A DNA stretch of 64,000 bases, taken from assembly GCA_902512065.1 (NCBI GenBank), contig CABXHU010000004.1, positions 1 through 64,000 of the forward strand, in the 5' to 3' direction. The position numbers were made by a program, and so were the translations under genes. Every line of letters starts with the position of its first letter. Within the stretch, counting starts at the first letter, position 1. The notes beneath the pieces are model-generated. The model was not told the origin of the DNA. It searched no databases and saw nothing but the letters and a program-made list of their open reading frames with translations. This document shows positions 40,691 through 50,578 of this stretch, piece after piece. Source of the stretch: an uncultured Bacteroidota bacterium (lineage in GTDB: Bacteria > Bacteroidota > Bacteroidia > Flavobacteriales > Flavobacteriaceae).

Positions 40691-41509
40691 ATGGGAAAAA
40701 TAGAAGTAAAAGATTTAATTAAAGCAGGTGTTCATTTTGGACATCTCACAAGGAAATGGAATCCTAATATGTCTCCATATATTTATATGGAAAGAAATGG
40801 AATTCATATAATAAATTTATATAAGACAATAAGCAAACTTGATGAAGCTTCTTCAGCACTAGCTAAAATTGCAACATCTGGTAGAAAAATATTGTTTGTA
40901 GCTACAAAAAAGCAAGCTAAAGATATAGTTGCAGAAGCTGCCAATAAAGTAAATATGCCTTATATAACTGAAAGATGGCCTGGAGGAATGCTGACTAATT
41001 TTATTACAATTAGAAAAGCAGTAAAAAAAATGAGTTCTATTGATAGAATGAAGGAAGATGGGACCTTTAATACTCTTTCAAAAAAAGAAAAACTGCAGGT
41101 AGGTAGACTTAGAGAAAAATTGGAGAAAAATTTAGGATCAATTGCTAATATGACAAGACTTCCTGCAGCTATTTTTGTAGTTGATGTAGTTCGAGAGAAT
41201 ATTGCAATTAAGGAGGCGAAAAAATTAAACATACCTATTTTTGCTATGGTTGATACAAATTCAGATCCAAGAGGAATTCAATATGTAATTCCTTCAAATG
41301 ATGACGCTTCAAAATCAATTACTAAAATTCTAGAATATATCGCAGATGCAATTAAAGGTGGGTTAGAAGAAAGGGCCTCAGAAAAGGCAGCTGAAGAAGC
41401 TAAAGAAAAGGCGGCTGAAGAAGCTAAAGAAAAGGCGGCTGAAGAAGCTAAAGAAAAGGCAGCTGAAGAAGCTAAAGAAAAGGCGGCTGAAGAAACTAAA
41501 GAAAAATAA
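40691..41509 (+). CDS. rpsB: 30S ribosomal protein S2 with a repetitive charged C-terminal tail
   Basis: 272 aa; AGVHFGHLTRKWNPNMSPYIYMERNGIHIINLYKT, RWPGGMLTNF. Confidence 0.97.
   Translation: MGKIEVKDLIKAGVHFGHLTRKWNPNMSPYIYMERNGIHIINLYKTISKLDEASSALAKIATSGRKILFVATKKQAKDIVAEAANKVNMPYITERWPGGMLTNFITIRKAVKKMSSIDRMKEDGTFNTLSKKEKLQVGRLREKLEKNLGSIANMTRLPAAIFVVDVVRENIAIKEAKKLNIPIFAMVDTNSDPRGIQYVIPSNDDASKSITKILEYIADAIKGGLEERASEKAAEEAKEKAAEEAKEKAAEEAKEKAAEEAKEKAAEETKEK
41387..41506 (+). repeat. Five tandem 24-bp repeats encoding AAEEAKEK inside rpsB
   Basis: gcRgctgaagaaRctaaagaaaar repeated five times up to the stop codon, with few substitutions. Confidence 0.95.
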
Positions 41510-41516
41510 TATTATT

Positions 41517-42350
41517 ATGAAAATTTCTGCATCAGAAGTAAATAATCTAAGAAAATCTACGGGTGCTGGTATGATGGATTGTAAAAATGCATTGGTAGAA
41601 GCCAATGGAGATCTTGATAAAGCAATTGAAATATTAAGAAAAAAGGGCCAAAAAGTTGCTGCAAAAAGAGCTGATAGAGATTCGCATCAAGGTGCAGCAA
41701 TTGCTATAACTAATAAAGAAAAAACTATTGGGGCAGCAATTGTATTAGCTTGTGAAACAGATTTTGTTGGAAAAAATGCTGACTTTGTTAGTCTAGCAAA
41801 TGAGCTGGCTAACATAGCCCTAAGCTGTGATTCTAAAGAAGATTTACTAAAGGCTTCAGTTGACAATATGAATGTTAAAGAAAAACTTTTAGAACAAACA
41901 GGCGTGATTGGTGAAAAAATTCAAATTAATAAATTTGTTAAAATTAATGCGCCATATGTTGGTTCATATATACATGCAGGAAATAAAATTGCAACTGTTG
42001 TTGGTCTATCTAAAACAAATTCTGATTTACTTGATGATATGGTAAATGTATCAAAAGATATTGCAATGCAGGTAGCAGCCATGAACCCTATTGCGCTTAA
42101 TGAAAAAGGTGTAGATTCTAATGTAATAGAAAAAGAAATTGAAATAGCTAAAGATCAATTAAGAGCTGAGGGTAAGCCAGAAGCAATGCTGGATAATATT
42201 GCTAAAGGGAAACTAAAAAGATTTTTTAAAGACAATACATTAATAAATCAAGCATTTATAAAAGATGCAAAAATTAGTGTTTCTGATTATCTTTCATCAT
42301 TCGACAAAGAACTTACTGTGACATGTTTCGATAGAGTTTCTATTGGATAA
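41517..42350 (+). CDS. tsf: Elongation factor Ts
   Basis: 277 aa; LRKSTGAGMMDCKNALVEANGD, ETDFVGKNADF. Confidence 0.98.
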   Translation: MKISASEVNNLRKSTGAGMMDCKNALVEANGDLDKAIEILRKKGQKVAAKRADRDSHQGAAIAITNKEKTIGAAIVLACETDFVGKNADFVSLANELANIALSCDSKEDLLKASVDNMNVKEKLLEQTGVIGEKIQINKFVKINAPYVGSYIHAGNKIATVVGLSKTNSDLLDDMVNVSKDIAMQVAAMNPIALNEKGVDSNVIEKEIEIAKDQLRAEGKPEAMLDNIAKGKLKRFFKDNTLINQAFIKDAKISVSDYLSSFDKELTVTCFDRVSIG

Positions 42351-42405
42351 TTTCTCCTATAATATTTCTAAGATTAAAGGTTGTTATGAATTAAAAAATG
42401 TATAG

Positions 42406-42413
42406 TATATTTG
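42406..42413 (+). promoter_or_regulatory. Candidate -7 box TATATTTG of pyrH
   Basis: Exact TAnnTTTG 17 nt before the pyrH ATG; weak TTG 22 nt upstream. Confidence 0.5.
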
Positions 42414-42429
42414 TGTACATTTATTAATT

Positions 42430-43143
42430 ATGAGCTATAAAAGAATTCTCCTAAAACTTTCCGGAGAAGCCCTTGTGGGTGATGATAAAACAGCAGGAAT
42501 TAATTCAAAAAAACTGTTGCACTACGCAAATGAAATTAAGAAAATACATGATATCGGTGTTCAAATTTCAATAGTAATTGGAGGGGGAAATATTTATAGA
42601 GGGTTTAATAATACTGAACATAAAATTGACAGAGTACAAGGGGATTATATGGGGATGCTTGCTACATTAATAAATGGACTGGCTCTACAAAATACACTTG
42701 AAAATATTGGAATTCCAACTAGGCTACAAAGTGCAATAAATGTGAATCAAGTGGCTGAACCATACATAAAAAGAAAAGCCATCAGGCATTTAGAAAAAAA
42801 TAGAATTGTAATTTTTGCTGCTGGAACGGGAAATCCATATTTTACAACAGATTCTGCTGCTGTACTAAGAGCTATTGAAATTGAAGCAGATGTAATATTG
42901 AAAGGCACTAAAGTAGATGGAATTTATAATTGTGATCCTATAAACAATTCAAATGCTATTAAATATGAAAACATTACTTTTAATGAAGCGATATCTAAAG
43001 GATTAAAAATAATGGACACTACGGCATTTACCTTAAGTCAAGAAAATAATTTACCTATAATTGTTTTTGATATTAATTTAAAAGATAATTTAATCAAAGC
43101 TGTGTCTAAACAAAAGATTGGTACAATTGTAAATATTCAATAA
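42430..43143 (+). CDS. pyrH: UMP kinase
   Basis: 237 aa; KRILLKLSGEAL, IVIGGGNIYRG, FAAGTGNPYFTTDSAAVLRAIE. Confidence 0.98.
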   Translation: MSYKRILLKLSGEALVGDDKTAGINSKKLLHYANEIKKIHDIGVQISIVIGGGNIYRGFNNTEHKIDRVQGDYMGMLATLINGLALQNTLENIGIPTRLQSAINVNQVAEPYIKRKAIRHLEKNRIVIFAAGTGNPYFTTDSAAVLRAIEIEADVILKGTKVDGIYNCDPINNSNAIKYENITFNEAISKGLKIMDTTAFTLSQENNLPIIVFDINLKDNLIKAVSKQKIGTIVNIQ

Positions 43144-43144
43144 A

Positions 43145-43702
43145 ATGAATGAAGAGTTAAATTTAATATTTGATTTAGCCAAAGAATCTATGTCAAATGC
43201 CATTAATCATCTAGAAAAGAAGTTAATGAATATTCGAGCAGGGAAAGCTAATCCTAATATGCTTTCCGGTGTTACTGTAGAATACTATGGGACAAGCACT
43301 CCTCTATCTCAAGTGGCAAATATTAATACCCCAGATGGCAGAACAATAATTATTCAGCCATGGGAAAAATCAATTTTGCCTGAGGTTGAGAAAGGAATAG
43401 AATTAGCAAATCTTGGTTTTAATCCAATGAATAACGGAGAAACAATAATTATTACTGTTCCCGCTCTCACTGAAGAAAGAAGGGGAGAATTAGCAAGGCA
43501 AGCTAAATCAGAAACTGAGGAGGCAAAAATTGCAGTTAGAAATGCTAGAAAAGATGCAAATAATGAAATTAAAAAATCATCTGAATTTTCTGAAGATTTG
43601 AAAAAAAATTCTGAATTAGATATACAAGAAATAACTGATAGTTATATTTCTAAAATTGATAAAATTTTTGATCTTAAAGAAAAGGAAATAATGACTTTAT
43701 AA
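43145..43702 (+). CDS. frr: Ribosome recycling factor
   Basis: 185 aa; LMNIRAGKANPNML, PDGRTIIIQPWEKS. Confidence 0.97.
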   Translation: MNEELNLIFDLAKESMSNAINHLEKKLMNIRAGKANPNMLSGVTVEYYGTSTPLSQVANINTPDGRTIIIQPWEKSILPEVEKGIELANLGFNPMNNGETIIITVPALTEERRGELARQAKSETEEAKIAVRNARKDANNEIKKSSEFSEDLKKNSELDIQEITDSYISKIDKIFDLKEKEIMTL

Positions 43703-43746
43703 TAATTTTATATCCAAGTATCAAGATAATATTATAATTAAAAAAT

Positions 43747-46146
43747 ATGACAGAAAAGAGTTCAGGCGGTTTGTGGGAGTTTATTGCAAGAATTATTCTA
43801 AACAATAGGATACTTATAATCATATCACTGATTTGTGCAACATATTTTTTCAGCACACACTGGCATAAAATTCGTTTTACCTATACTGAAGCCAACCTTC
43901 TCCCTGACACTCATGAAGAAAATTTAAAATACAATTCGTTTACTAGTAAATTTGGGGAAGAGGGTAATCTAATAGTAATTGGGGTAAAAGACTCTCTATT
44001 ATTTACACTTGAGAATTTAAATGCATGGAATAAACTTTCTAATAGTTTTAGAGAAATTCCTGAAGTAGAGTCTGTAATTGCTTTTGGAGATCTACAAAAA
44101 TTAATTAAAGATAAAAATGCCCGACAATTTTATATTGAACCATTTATAGAAGATTCAATTAATTCTGATTTGGAGTTAAATAGGTTAAAAGATGAGCTTT
44201 TTCATAAATCCCCTTTTTATGATAAATTTCTGATTAATACGGAAACAAAATCTGTTAGAAGTGCAATTAATTTAAAAACAGCTATCGTCAATACTATTAA
44301 AAGAGAGGAATTCATTAATAACATTTTATTGCCAAGGGTTTCTGAATTTGAGGAAGCATATAGCCTAGATGTTAGAATCTCTGGAATGCCGTATGTAAGG
44401 ACTAAATATTCTGAGACAATTAAGGCTGAACTTGGAGAATTTGTGCTCCTTGCCATATTAGTTACATCATTTATTTTCTACTTCTTTTTTAGATCATTTA
44501 GAGCAACATTTATTTCGGTATGTACAGTATGTATAGGTGTTATGTGGACTCTAGGAATTATTGGTATTCTTGAATATGAACTTACAGTATTAACTGCAGT
44601 AATCCCCCCTTTAATTATTGTTATAGGTATGCCAAACTGTATTTACTTGATTAAAAAGTATCAGCACGAGGTTAATACACATGGAAATAAATCTCTTTCA
44701 TTGCAAAAAGTAATTACAAAGATTGGAAATGCAACATTAATGACTAATGTTACAACTGCTTCAGGATTTGCTACATTTATTATAACCAATAGTCAATTGT
44801 TGAAAGAATTTGGAACTGTAGCTTCTCTTAGTATTTTATCAATTTTTATAATCTGCATACTAGTTATTCCTATAATTTATAGTTTTTTGCCTATTCCAGA
44901 CTCTAAACATTTAGAACATTTAAATAAAAAGTGGATTATTTCACTTTTTGACTGGATGGCAAAAACAGTAAAAACTAAAAAGATTGAAATTTATACTCTA
45001 TCAATAATTCTATTAGCAGTTAGTATAATTGGGATATATAAAATAGAAATCTCTGGGAGTCTAATCGATGATATGCCTAGAAATACAGAATTCTTTGAAG
45101 ATATAATGTTTTATGAAAAAGAATTTAATGGTATTCTGCCTCTTGAAATATATATAGACACAAAACGTAAAAAAGCAGTTACTAAATTATCCACAATAAA
45201 AAAAATGAAATTGCTGGAAGATATTATTTCAGAAATACCTGAATTATCACGTCCAATATCTGTGGTAAGCCTAGTAAAATATTCTAAACAAGCATATTAT
45301 AATGGTAATCCAAAATATTATCAAGTGCCCACAACTCAAGAAAATAGTTTTATTCTTTCATATGCAAAAAATTCAACTTCTGGTTCTGATGGAATTGATT
45401 TAATTAAGAATTTTGTAGATAGTACGGGGCAATATACAAGGATTACAACTTTTATGAAGGATATTAAAATTGAAAGAATGGAGAGAATTGAGGAAAAATT
45501 AGATTATGAAATAGCTAAAATTATGCCTAAAGATAGATTTGAAGTGTATCTTACGGGTAAAGCTTATTTGTTTCAACAAGGAACTTATTTTTTAGTTAAA
45601 AATCTTATAATTTCTCTATCATTAGCTATTGTATTAATTTCAATATTTATGGCATATATGTTCAGGAATTTTAGAATGATTATTATTTCTCTTATACCTA
45701 ATTTATTACCTCTTTTAATTACAGCAGGATTAATGGGTTTCATAGGCATTCCTATTAAGCCTTCAACAATATTAATTTTTAGTATTGCTTTTGGTATTTC
45801 TGTTGATGACACAATTCACTTCTTAGCAAAATATAGACAAGAGCTACAAGAAAATAATTGGCAAATAAAACAATCAGTATATAACTCTATCAAAGAAACT
45901 GGCATTAGCATGTTCTATACATCTGTCGTTCTCTTCTTTGGATTTTCAGTCTTTATAGTATCCAATTTTGGCGGCACAGTTGCTCTTGGAGCATTGGTTT
46001 CTGCCACACTTCTTCTTGCAATGCTTTCTAATCTTCTACTTTTACCTTCATTACTTCTTTCACTTGAAAGAAGTATAGCAAATGAGAAAGTCTTAAAGGA
46101 GCCTAAAATTCAAATTCTAACAGATGAAGAGGATTTATTGAATTAA
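43747..46146 (+). CDS. RND/MMPL-family transporter
   Basis: 799 aa; two sets of TM helices; IPPLIIVIGMPNCIYLI, FGISVDDTIHFLAKYRQE. Confidence 0.88.
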   Translation: MTEKSSGGLWEFIARIILNNRILIIISLICATYFFSTHWHKIRFTYTEANLLPDTHEENLKYNSFTSKFGEEGNLIVIGVKDSLLFTLENLNAWNKLSNSFREIPEVESVIAFGDLQKLIKDKNARQFYIEPFIEDSINSDLELNRLKDELFHKSPFYDKFLINTETKSVRSAINLKTAIVNTIKREEFINNILLPRVSEFEEAYSLDVRISGMPYVRTKYSETIKAELGEFVLLAILVTSFIFYFFFRSFRATFISVCTVCIGVMWTLGIIGILEYELTVLTAVIPPLIIVIGMPNCIYLIKKYQHEVNTHGNKSLSLQKVITKIGNATLMTNVTTASGFATFIITNSQLLKEFGTVASLSILSIFIICILVIPIIYSFLPIPDSKHLEHLNKKWIISLFDWMAKTVKTKKIEIYTLSIILLAVSIIGIYKIEISGSLIDDMPRNTEFFEDIMFYEKEFNGILPLEIYIDTKRKKAVTKLSTIKKMKLLEDIISEIPELSRPISVVSLVKYSKQAYYNGNPKYYQVPTTQENSFILSYAKNSTSGSDGIDLIKNFVDSTGQYTRITTFMKDIKIERMERIEEKLDYEIAKIMPKDRFEVYLTGKAYLFQQGTYFLVKNLIISLSLAIVLISIFMAYMFRNFRMIIISLIPNLLPLLITAGLMGFIGIPIKPSTILIFSIAFGISVDDTIHFLAKYRQELQENNWQIKQSVYNSIKETGISMFYTSVVLFFGFSVFIVSNFGGTVALGALVSATLLLAMLSNLLLLPSLLLSLERSIANEKVLKEPKIQILTDEEDLLN

Positions 46147-46161
46147 TTTCTAGCAAAAGCA

Positions 46162-46169
46162 TATCTTTG
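46162..46169 (+). promoter_or_regulatory. Candidate -7 box TATCTTTG of asnS
   Basis: Exact TAnnTTTG; TTG 21 nt upstream (46138-46140); 18 nt before the asnS ATG. Confidence 0.5.
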
Positions 46170-46186
46170 ATATAAACAACTGATTA

Positions 46187-47620
46187 ATGGGCAATACAAC
46201 TGTTATTAAAATATTATCAGAATCAAACAAAAATGAATTAGTTGAAATTTCTGGGTGGGTTAAAACCTTTCGAGCTAATAGATTTATTGCACTTAATGAT
46301 GGTTCATGTCTTGAGAATATTCAATGTGTTATTGATTATGAAAGTACAGATGAAAATATTCTAAAAAAAATAACAACGGGAAGTGCAGTTAAAATATCAG
46401 GTAAAATTGTCGAAAGTGCGGGAACAAAACAAGCTATAGAAATTCAAGTAAATGATATTAGTATTCTTGGCGAGTCTAATCCTGAAGAATATCCAATCCA
46501 GCCTAAAAAACATTCATTTGAGTTCCTAAGAGAAAATGCTCACTTAAGACCAAGAACTTCTACATTTAATGCGATTATGAGGCTAAGATCATCATTGTCC
46601 TTTGCGATTCACAAATTTTTTAATGAACAGGGGTTCTACTATGTTCATACCCCAATAATTACAGGAAGTGATGCTGAAGGAGCTGGAGAACAATTTAGGG
46701 TAACTACGTTAAACCCCAAAACCCGTGACTTAAAATCTAGTAAACAAATTGATTATAAAAAAGATTTTTTTGGAAAAGAAACTTACCTAACTGTATCTGG
46801 CCAGCTTGAGGCAGAAGCTTATGCAATGTCTCTTGGAAAAGTTTATACATTTGGCCCAACATTTAGGGCTGAAAATTCAAATACTTCAAGACATCTGTCT
46901 GAATTTTGGATGATAGAGCCTGAAGCAGCATTTATGGATTTAAATGGAAATATGGATTTGGCTGAAAAATTTCTAAAGTATCTATTACAATATACCTTAG
47001 AAAATAAAAAGAATGAATTAGAATTCTTAGAATCAAGACTTCTAGAAGAAGAAAAAAGAAAGCCTGAAAAGGATAGAAGTGAAATGAGTTTAATAGAAAA
47101 AATTAATTTTGTTGTAACTAATAAATTTAAACGCATAACTTATACTGAAGCTATTGATATTTTAAGACAATGTAAGCCAAATAAGAAAAAGAAATTCAAG
47201 TATATAATTAAAGATTGGGGCGCAGATTTACAAAGCGAACATGAAAGATATTTAGTTGAAAAACACTTTAAATGCCCTGTAATAATATATAATTATCCTG
47301 CAAGTATTAAATCATTTTATATGAGGCTAAACGATGACAATAAAACGGTCAGAGCAATGGATATCCTTTTTCCAGGGATAGGTGAAATTGTTGGAGGTTC
47401 TCAAAGAGAAGAAAGAGCAGATGTGCTTAATAAAAGAATGAAAGATATTGGGATTGATACAAAAGAATTTTGGTGGTATAATGACCTTAGAAAATTTGGC
47501 ACTGCAGTACATTCTGGGTTTGGACTAGGTTTTGAAAGATTAGTAATGTTTGCCACAGGCATGTCTAATATAAGAGATGTAATTTCATTCCCAAGAACTC
47601 CACAAAATGCTGAATTTTAA
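46187..47620 (+). CDS. asnS: Asparaginyl-tRNA synthetase
   Basis: 477 aa; OB domain, FRAENSNTSRHLSEFWMIEPEAAF, GFGLGFERLVMFATGMSNIRDVISFPRTP. Confidence 0.97.
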   Translation: MGNTTVIKILSESNKNELVEISGWVKTFRANRFIALNDGSCLENIQCVIDYESTDENILKKITTGSAVKISGKIVESAGTKQAIEIQVNDISILGESNPEEYPIQPKKHSFEFLRENAHLRPRTSTFNAIMRLRSSLSFAIHKFFNEQGFYYVHTPIITGSDAEGAGEQFRVTTLNPKTRDLKSSKQIDYKKDFFGKETYLTVSGQLEAEAYAMSLGKVYTFGPTFRAENSNTSRHLSEFWMIEPEAAFMDLNGNMDLAEKFLKYLLQYTLENKKNELEFLESRLLEEEKRKPEKDRSEMSLIEKINFVVTNKFKRITYTEAIDILRQCKPNKKKKFKYIIKDWGADLQSEHERYLVEKHFKCPVIIYNYPASIKSFYMRLNDDNKTVRAMDILFPGIGEIVGGSQREERADVLNKRMKDIGIDTKEFWWYNDLRKFGTAVHSGFGLGFERLVMFATGMSNIRDVISFPRTPQNAEF

Positions 47621-47634
47621 ATATCCATTTCATC

Positions 47635-49074
47635 ATGAAACAATATTTAAAATTAAAGCTTAATCAAAAATTATCTCCACAACAAATCCAACTAATGAAG
47701 CTAATCCAGCTTCCTACCATTGATTTTGAGCAAAATATTCAAAGAGAGCTAGAAGAAAATCCTGCATTAGAAATTGAAGAAAATAGAAACGAAAATATAG
47801 ATGAAGATTATTCAAATTCTAACGATGAAAGATCAAGTGATAATGAAGATATAAATATTGACGAATATCTAAATTATGATGATACTCCTTCATATAAACT
47901 AAACTACAGCCCCAATAATGAAAACGAAAAGAATGAAATTCCTTTTGCATCAGGGACTTCATTCACTGAATATTTAACAAGCCAGCTTAATACGTTAAAA
48001 CTAGATAATAAAGAGAAAAAAATAGCAGAATTTTTAGTTGGGAGTATTGATAATAGCGGTTATATACGACAAGAACTTAATGAAATTATTGATGATTTAG
48101 CTTTTACTCAAAATCTTGATGTATCAATTGAAAAGCTAAAAAATATACTATCAATTGTACAGCAGCTAGACCCTCCTGGTGTTGGAGCTCAGTCACTAAA
48201 AGATTGCTTAATACTTCAATTAAAAAGAAAAGCTGTAAATGATGATGTAGAGCTTACTATTGATATTTTAGAACATTCATTTGAACATTTTTCTAAAAAA
48301 CATTTTAATAAATTAATAGCAAAATATAATATTTCAGAAGAAAGATTAAAAGCTGTAATTAAGGAAGTTGAAAAATTAAATCCTAAACCAGGCAATAGTT
48401 ATTCCAATACAGATAGGCCAATAGAACACATCATCCCAGATTTTAAAATAGAAATAGATAACAATAATCTTCTTTTAACACTAAATAACAGAAACAGCCC
48501 TATATTAAAAATTTCTAAAGAATACGATGAGATGTTGAAAGGGTATAAATTAGATAAAAACAAAACCAAATCTCAAAAAGATGCAGTACAATTTATAAAA
48601 CAAAAATTAGACTCTGCGAAATGGTTTATTGATGCAGTAAAGCAAAGACAAGAAACCCTTTATGTTACAATGAGTGCAATTATGGAATATCAAAAAGAAT
48701 ATTTTATTACTGGAGATGAAAAAAATATGAAGCCTATGATTTTAAAAGATATAGCTGAGAAAATTGAAATGGATATTTCAACTATATCTAGAGTTGCTAA
48801 TAGTAAATATGTTGATACACCTTATGGGACTAAACTATTAAAAGAATTTTTTAGTGAATCTATGACTACTCAATCAGGAGAGGAAATCTCTACAATAGAA
48901 ATAAAGAAAATATTGCAAACAATAATTGAGAATGAAAATAAAAAATTTCCAGAAACTGATGAAAAACTTGTTAAATTACTAGTAAATAAGGGCTATAAAA
49001 TTGCTAGAAGAACTGTTGCAAAATATAGAGAACAACTAAATATCCCTGTAGCTAGGCTAAGAAAAGAAATTTAA
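47635..49074 (+). CDS. rpoN: RNA polymerase sigma-54 factor
   Basis: 479 aa; LKLNQKLSPQQIQLMKLIQLP, DISTISRVANSKYVDTPYG, RPN-type box IARRTVAKYREQLNIPVARLRK. Confidence 0.97.
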   Translation: MKQYLKLKLNQKLSPQQIQLMKLIQLPTIDFEQNIQRELEENPALEIEENRNENIDEDYSNSNDERSSDNEDINIDEYLNYDDTPSYKLNYSPNNENEKNEIPFASGTSFTEYLTSQLNTLKLDNKEKKIAEFLVGSIDNSGYIRQELNEIIDDLAFTQNLDVSIEKLKNILSIVQQLDPPGVGAQSLKDCLILQLKRKAVNDDVELTIDILEHSFEHFSKKHFNKLIAKYNISEERLKAVIKEVEKLNPKPGNSYSNTDRPIEHIIPDFKIEIDNNNLLLTLNNRNSPILKISKEYDEMLKGYKLDKNKTKSQKDAVQFIKQKLDSAKWFIDAVKQRQETLYVTMSAIMEYQKEYFITGDEKNMKPMILKDIAEKIEMDISTISRVANSKYVDTPYGTKLLKEFFSESMTTQSGEEISTIEIKKILQTIIENENKKFPETDEKLVKLLVNKGYKIARRTVAKYREQLNIPVARLRKEI

Positions 49075-49547
49075 TTTAAAGAAACGTCACCAATTCTAGT
49101 AGTATAGTTAATTTTTAGCGCATTAACTTTTCTTAATTCTTGTTTAATATCTCCTACTATACCCATATTTGTTTCCTTGTCTACCTTTAATGCAGTAGTT
49201 AAAAATGGTCTTACTTCCTCTCTCTTTGATTCTCTTTCAGCATAAATAAATGCAGGAATATCTGAAACCTCAGAAAATTTATCATTTAATTGAACTCTTG
49301 CTTCTGTTCCATATTGGGCTTGATATCCAGAATTGGGTTTGCCTGCATATATATACATCACAAGATCTTTTTTATCAAGTTTTTCAACTTGATCAGCAGC
49401 AGGTAATTGATTATTAATTTTCAATTCATTATCTCTCATTACAGTTGCCACCATGAAGAAAAATAATAACATAAAAACAATATCAGGTAGAGAAGCTGTA
49501 TTTACTGCTGGTATTTCTCCTTTATTCTTTTTATTAAATTTTGACAT
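49071..49547 (-). CDS. ExbD/TolR family biopolymer transport protein
   Basis: 158 aa; PAVNTASLPDIVFMLLFFFMVATVM. Confidence 0.92.
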   Translation of the reverse strand: MSKFNKKNKGEIPAVNTASLPDIVFMLLFFFMVATVMRDNELKINNQLPAADQVEKLDKKDLVMYIYAGKPNSGYQAQYGTEARVQLNDKFSEVSDIPAFIYAERESKREEVRPFLTTALKVDKETNMGIVGDIKQELRKVNALKINYTTRIGDVSLN

Positions 49548-49559
49548 AATTATATTTTT

Positions 49560-50156
49560 CTATTGAACCTCAGATAATTTTTGTGGATATTCTTTTCTAA
49601 GACGATTAATTTTCTCCTTTAATTTGGTTTTATTTCCAGGCCAATTAACATCTCTATAATTTTTCATCATTCCGTCATAAGACTCTCCATAAAGATCTTC
49701 TGCTCTAACATTTCTTAAATGAGTATATGCAGCGACAAGTTCATTTTGAACTGAAATATATGCAGCATAAGATGTTTCTCTTTCATTCTTTAAAGAAATA
49801 ATAGCTTTATCTGGATTATCAGAAGATGACGGATCTCCATCACCTTTACAATAGTCACAAGCATCCTCATCTTTTCCTCCTCCATTATCCAAAAATTCTA
49901 TTGCAGCAGCCCTTATATCTACTAAGTCCATTAGCTCATCCTCAACAAGAATTTGATCCTTACCATTTAACAATACAGTAAAAATATTTCTCTGTTTAAT
50001 TACCACATCTTCTTGATCTTCTTCAATAGGTGGAAGTTTTCTGCTAATACCTGAATCAGTCTCAATAGTAGTTGTAACTAAGAAAAAAATTAAAAGCAGG
50101 AAAGCTATATCAGCCATTGAACCTGCATTGACTTCTGGAGATGATCTTCTTGCCAT
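49560..50156 (-). CDS. ExbD/TolR family protein with CxxC insert
   Basis: 198 aa; PEVNAGSMADIAFLLLIFFLVTTT; insert EDACDYCKGDGD. Confidence 0.92.
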   Translation of the reverse strand: MARRSSPEVNAGSMADIAFLLLIFFLVTTTIETDSGISRKLPPIEEDQEDVVIKQRNIFTVLLNGKDQILVEDELMDLVDIRAAAIEFLDNGGGKDEDACDYCKGDGDPSSSDNPDKAIISLKNERETSYAAYISVQNELVAAYTHLRNVRAEDLYGESYDGMMKNYRDVNWPGNKTKLKEKINRLRKEYPQKLSEVQ

Positions 50157-50159
50157 AAA

Positions 50160-50573
50160 TTATTTTCTATTTTTTATACTAAACCATAACATCGATCCAC
50201 TTGCAATGAGTATAAGTGAATAAAACATAAATAATGCTGCACTTATTAACTTAGATCCTGTAGCGGATAACATTTTACCATCTCTAAGTGGCGTGTCTTC
50301 TCCTCTAGCTAAAACAAAATAGCAAATCAAAAATAAAAATAGAAAACCTCCTAATGTTTTTAATGTACTCCTTAATGCATTCTTATCAGCTATTACATTT
50401 TTCAATGTATAAAAGGCAACAGATGAAACAATTAATCCCATAATCAAATAGGCAACAAATAACATATAGTCAATGCCTACAAGCATGTCCATCATTTGAA
50501 TCATCAAAACAAATAATACTCCTAATAGTGATAAAGCGTATGCTATATACTTTATAATCTTATATGAATTCAT
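50160..50573 (-). CDS. Conserved-type membrane protein of unknown function in the exb operon
   Basis: 137 aa, about 4 TM, between exbB-like and exbD-like genes with 3-5 nt gaps. Confidence 0.75.
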   Translation of the reverse strand: MNSYKIIKYIAYALSLLGVLFVLMIQMMDMLVGIDYMLFVAYLIMGLIVSSVAFYTLKNVIADKNALRSTLKTLGGFLFLFLICYFVLARGEDTPLRDGKMLSATGSKLISAALFMFYSLILIASGSMLWFSIKNRK

Positions 50574-50578
50574 AATGG

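Noticed and set aside
41378-41605. 75-aa - strand ORF FFSFFSRLFFSFFS over rpsB
   Set aside because: Antisense shadow of the AAEEAKEK tandem repeat
47635-49074. Possibility of a sigma-54 regulatory island around rpoN
   Set aside because: No sigma-54-dependent activator (AAA+ EBP) or obvious -24/-12 promoter found nearby; rpoN appears alone
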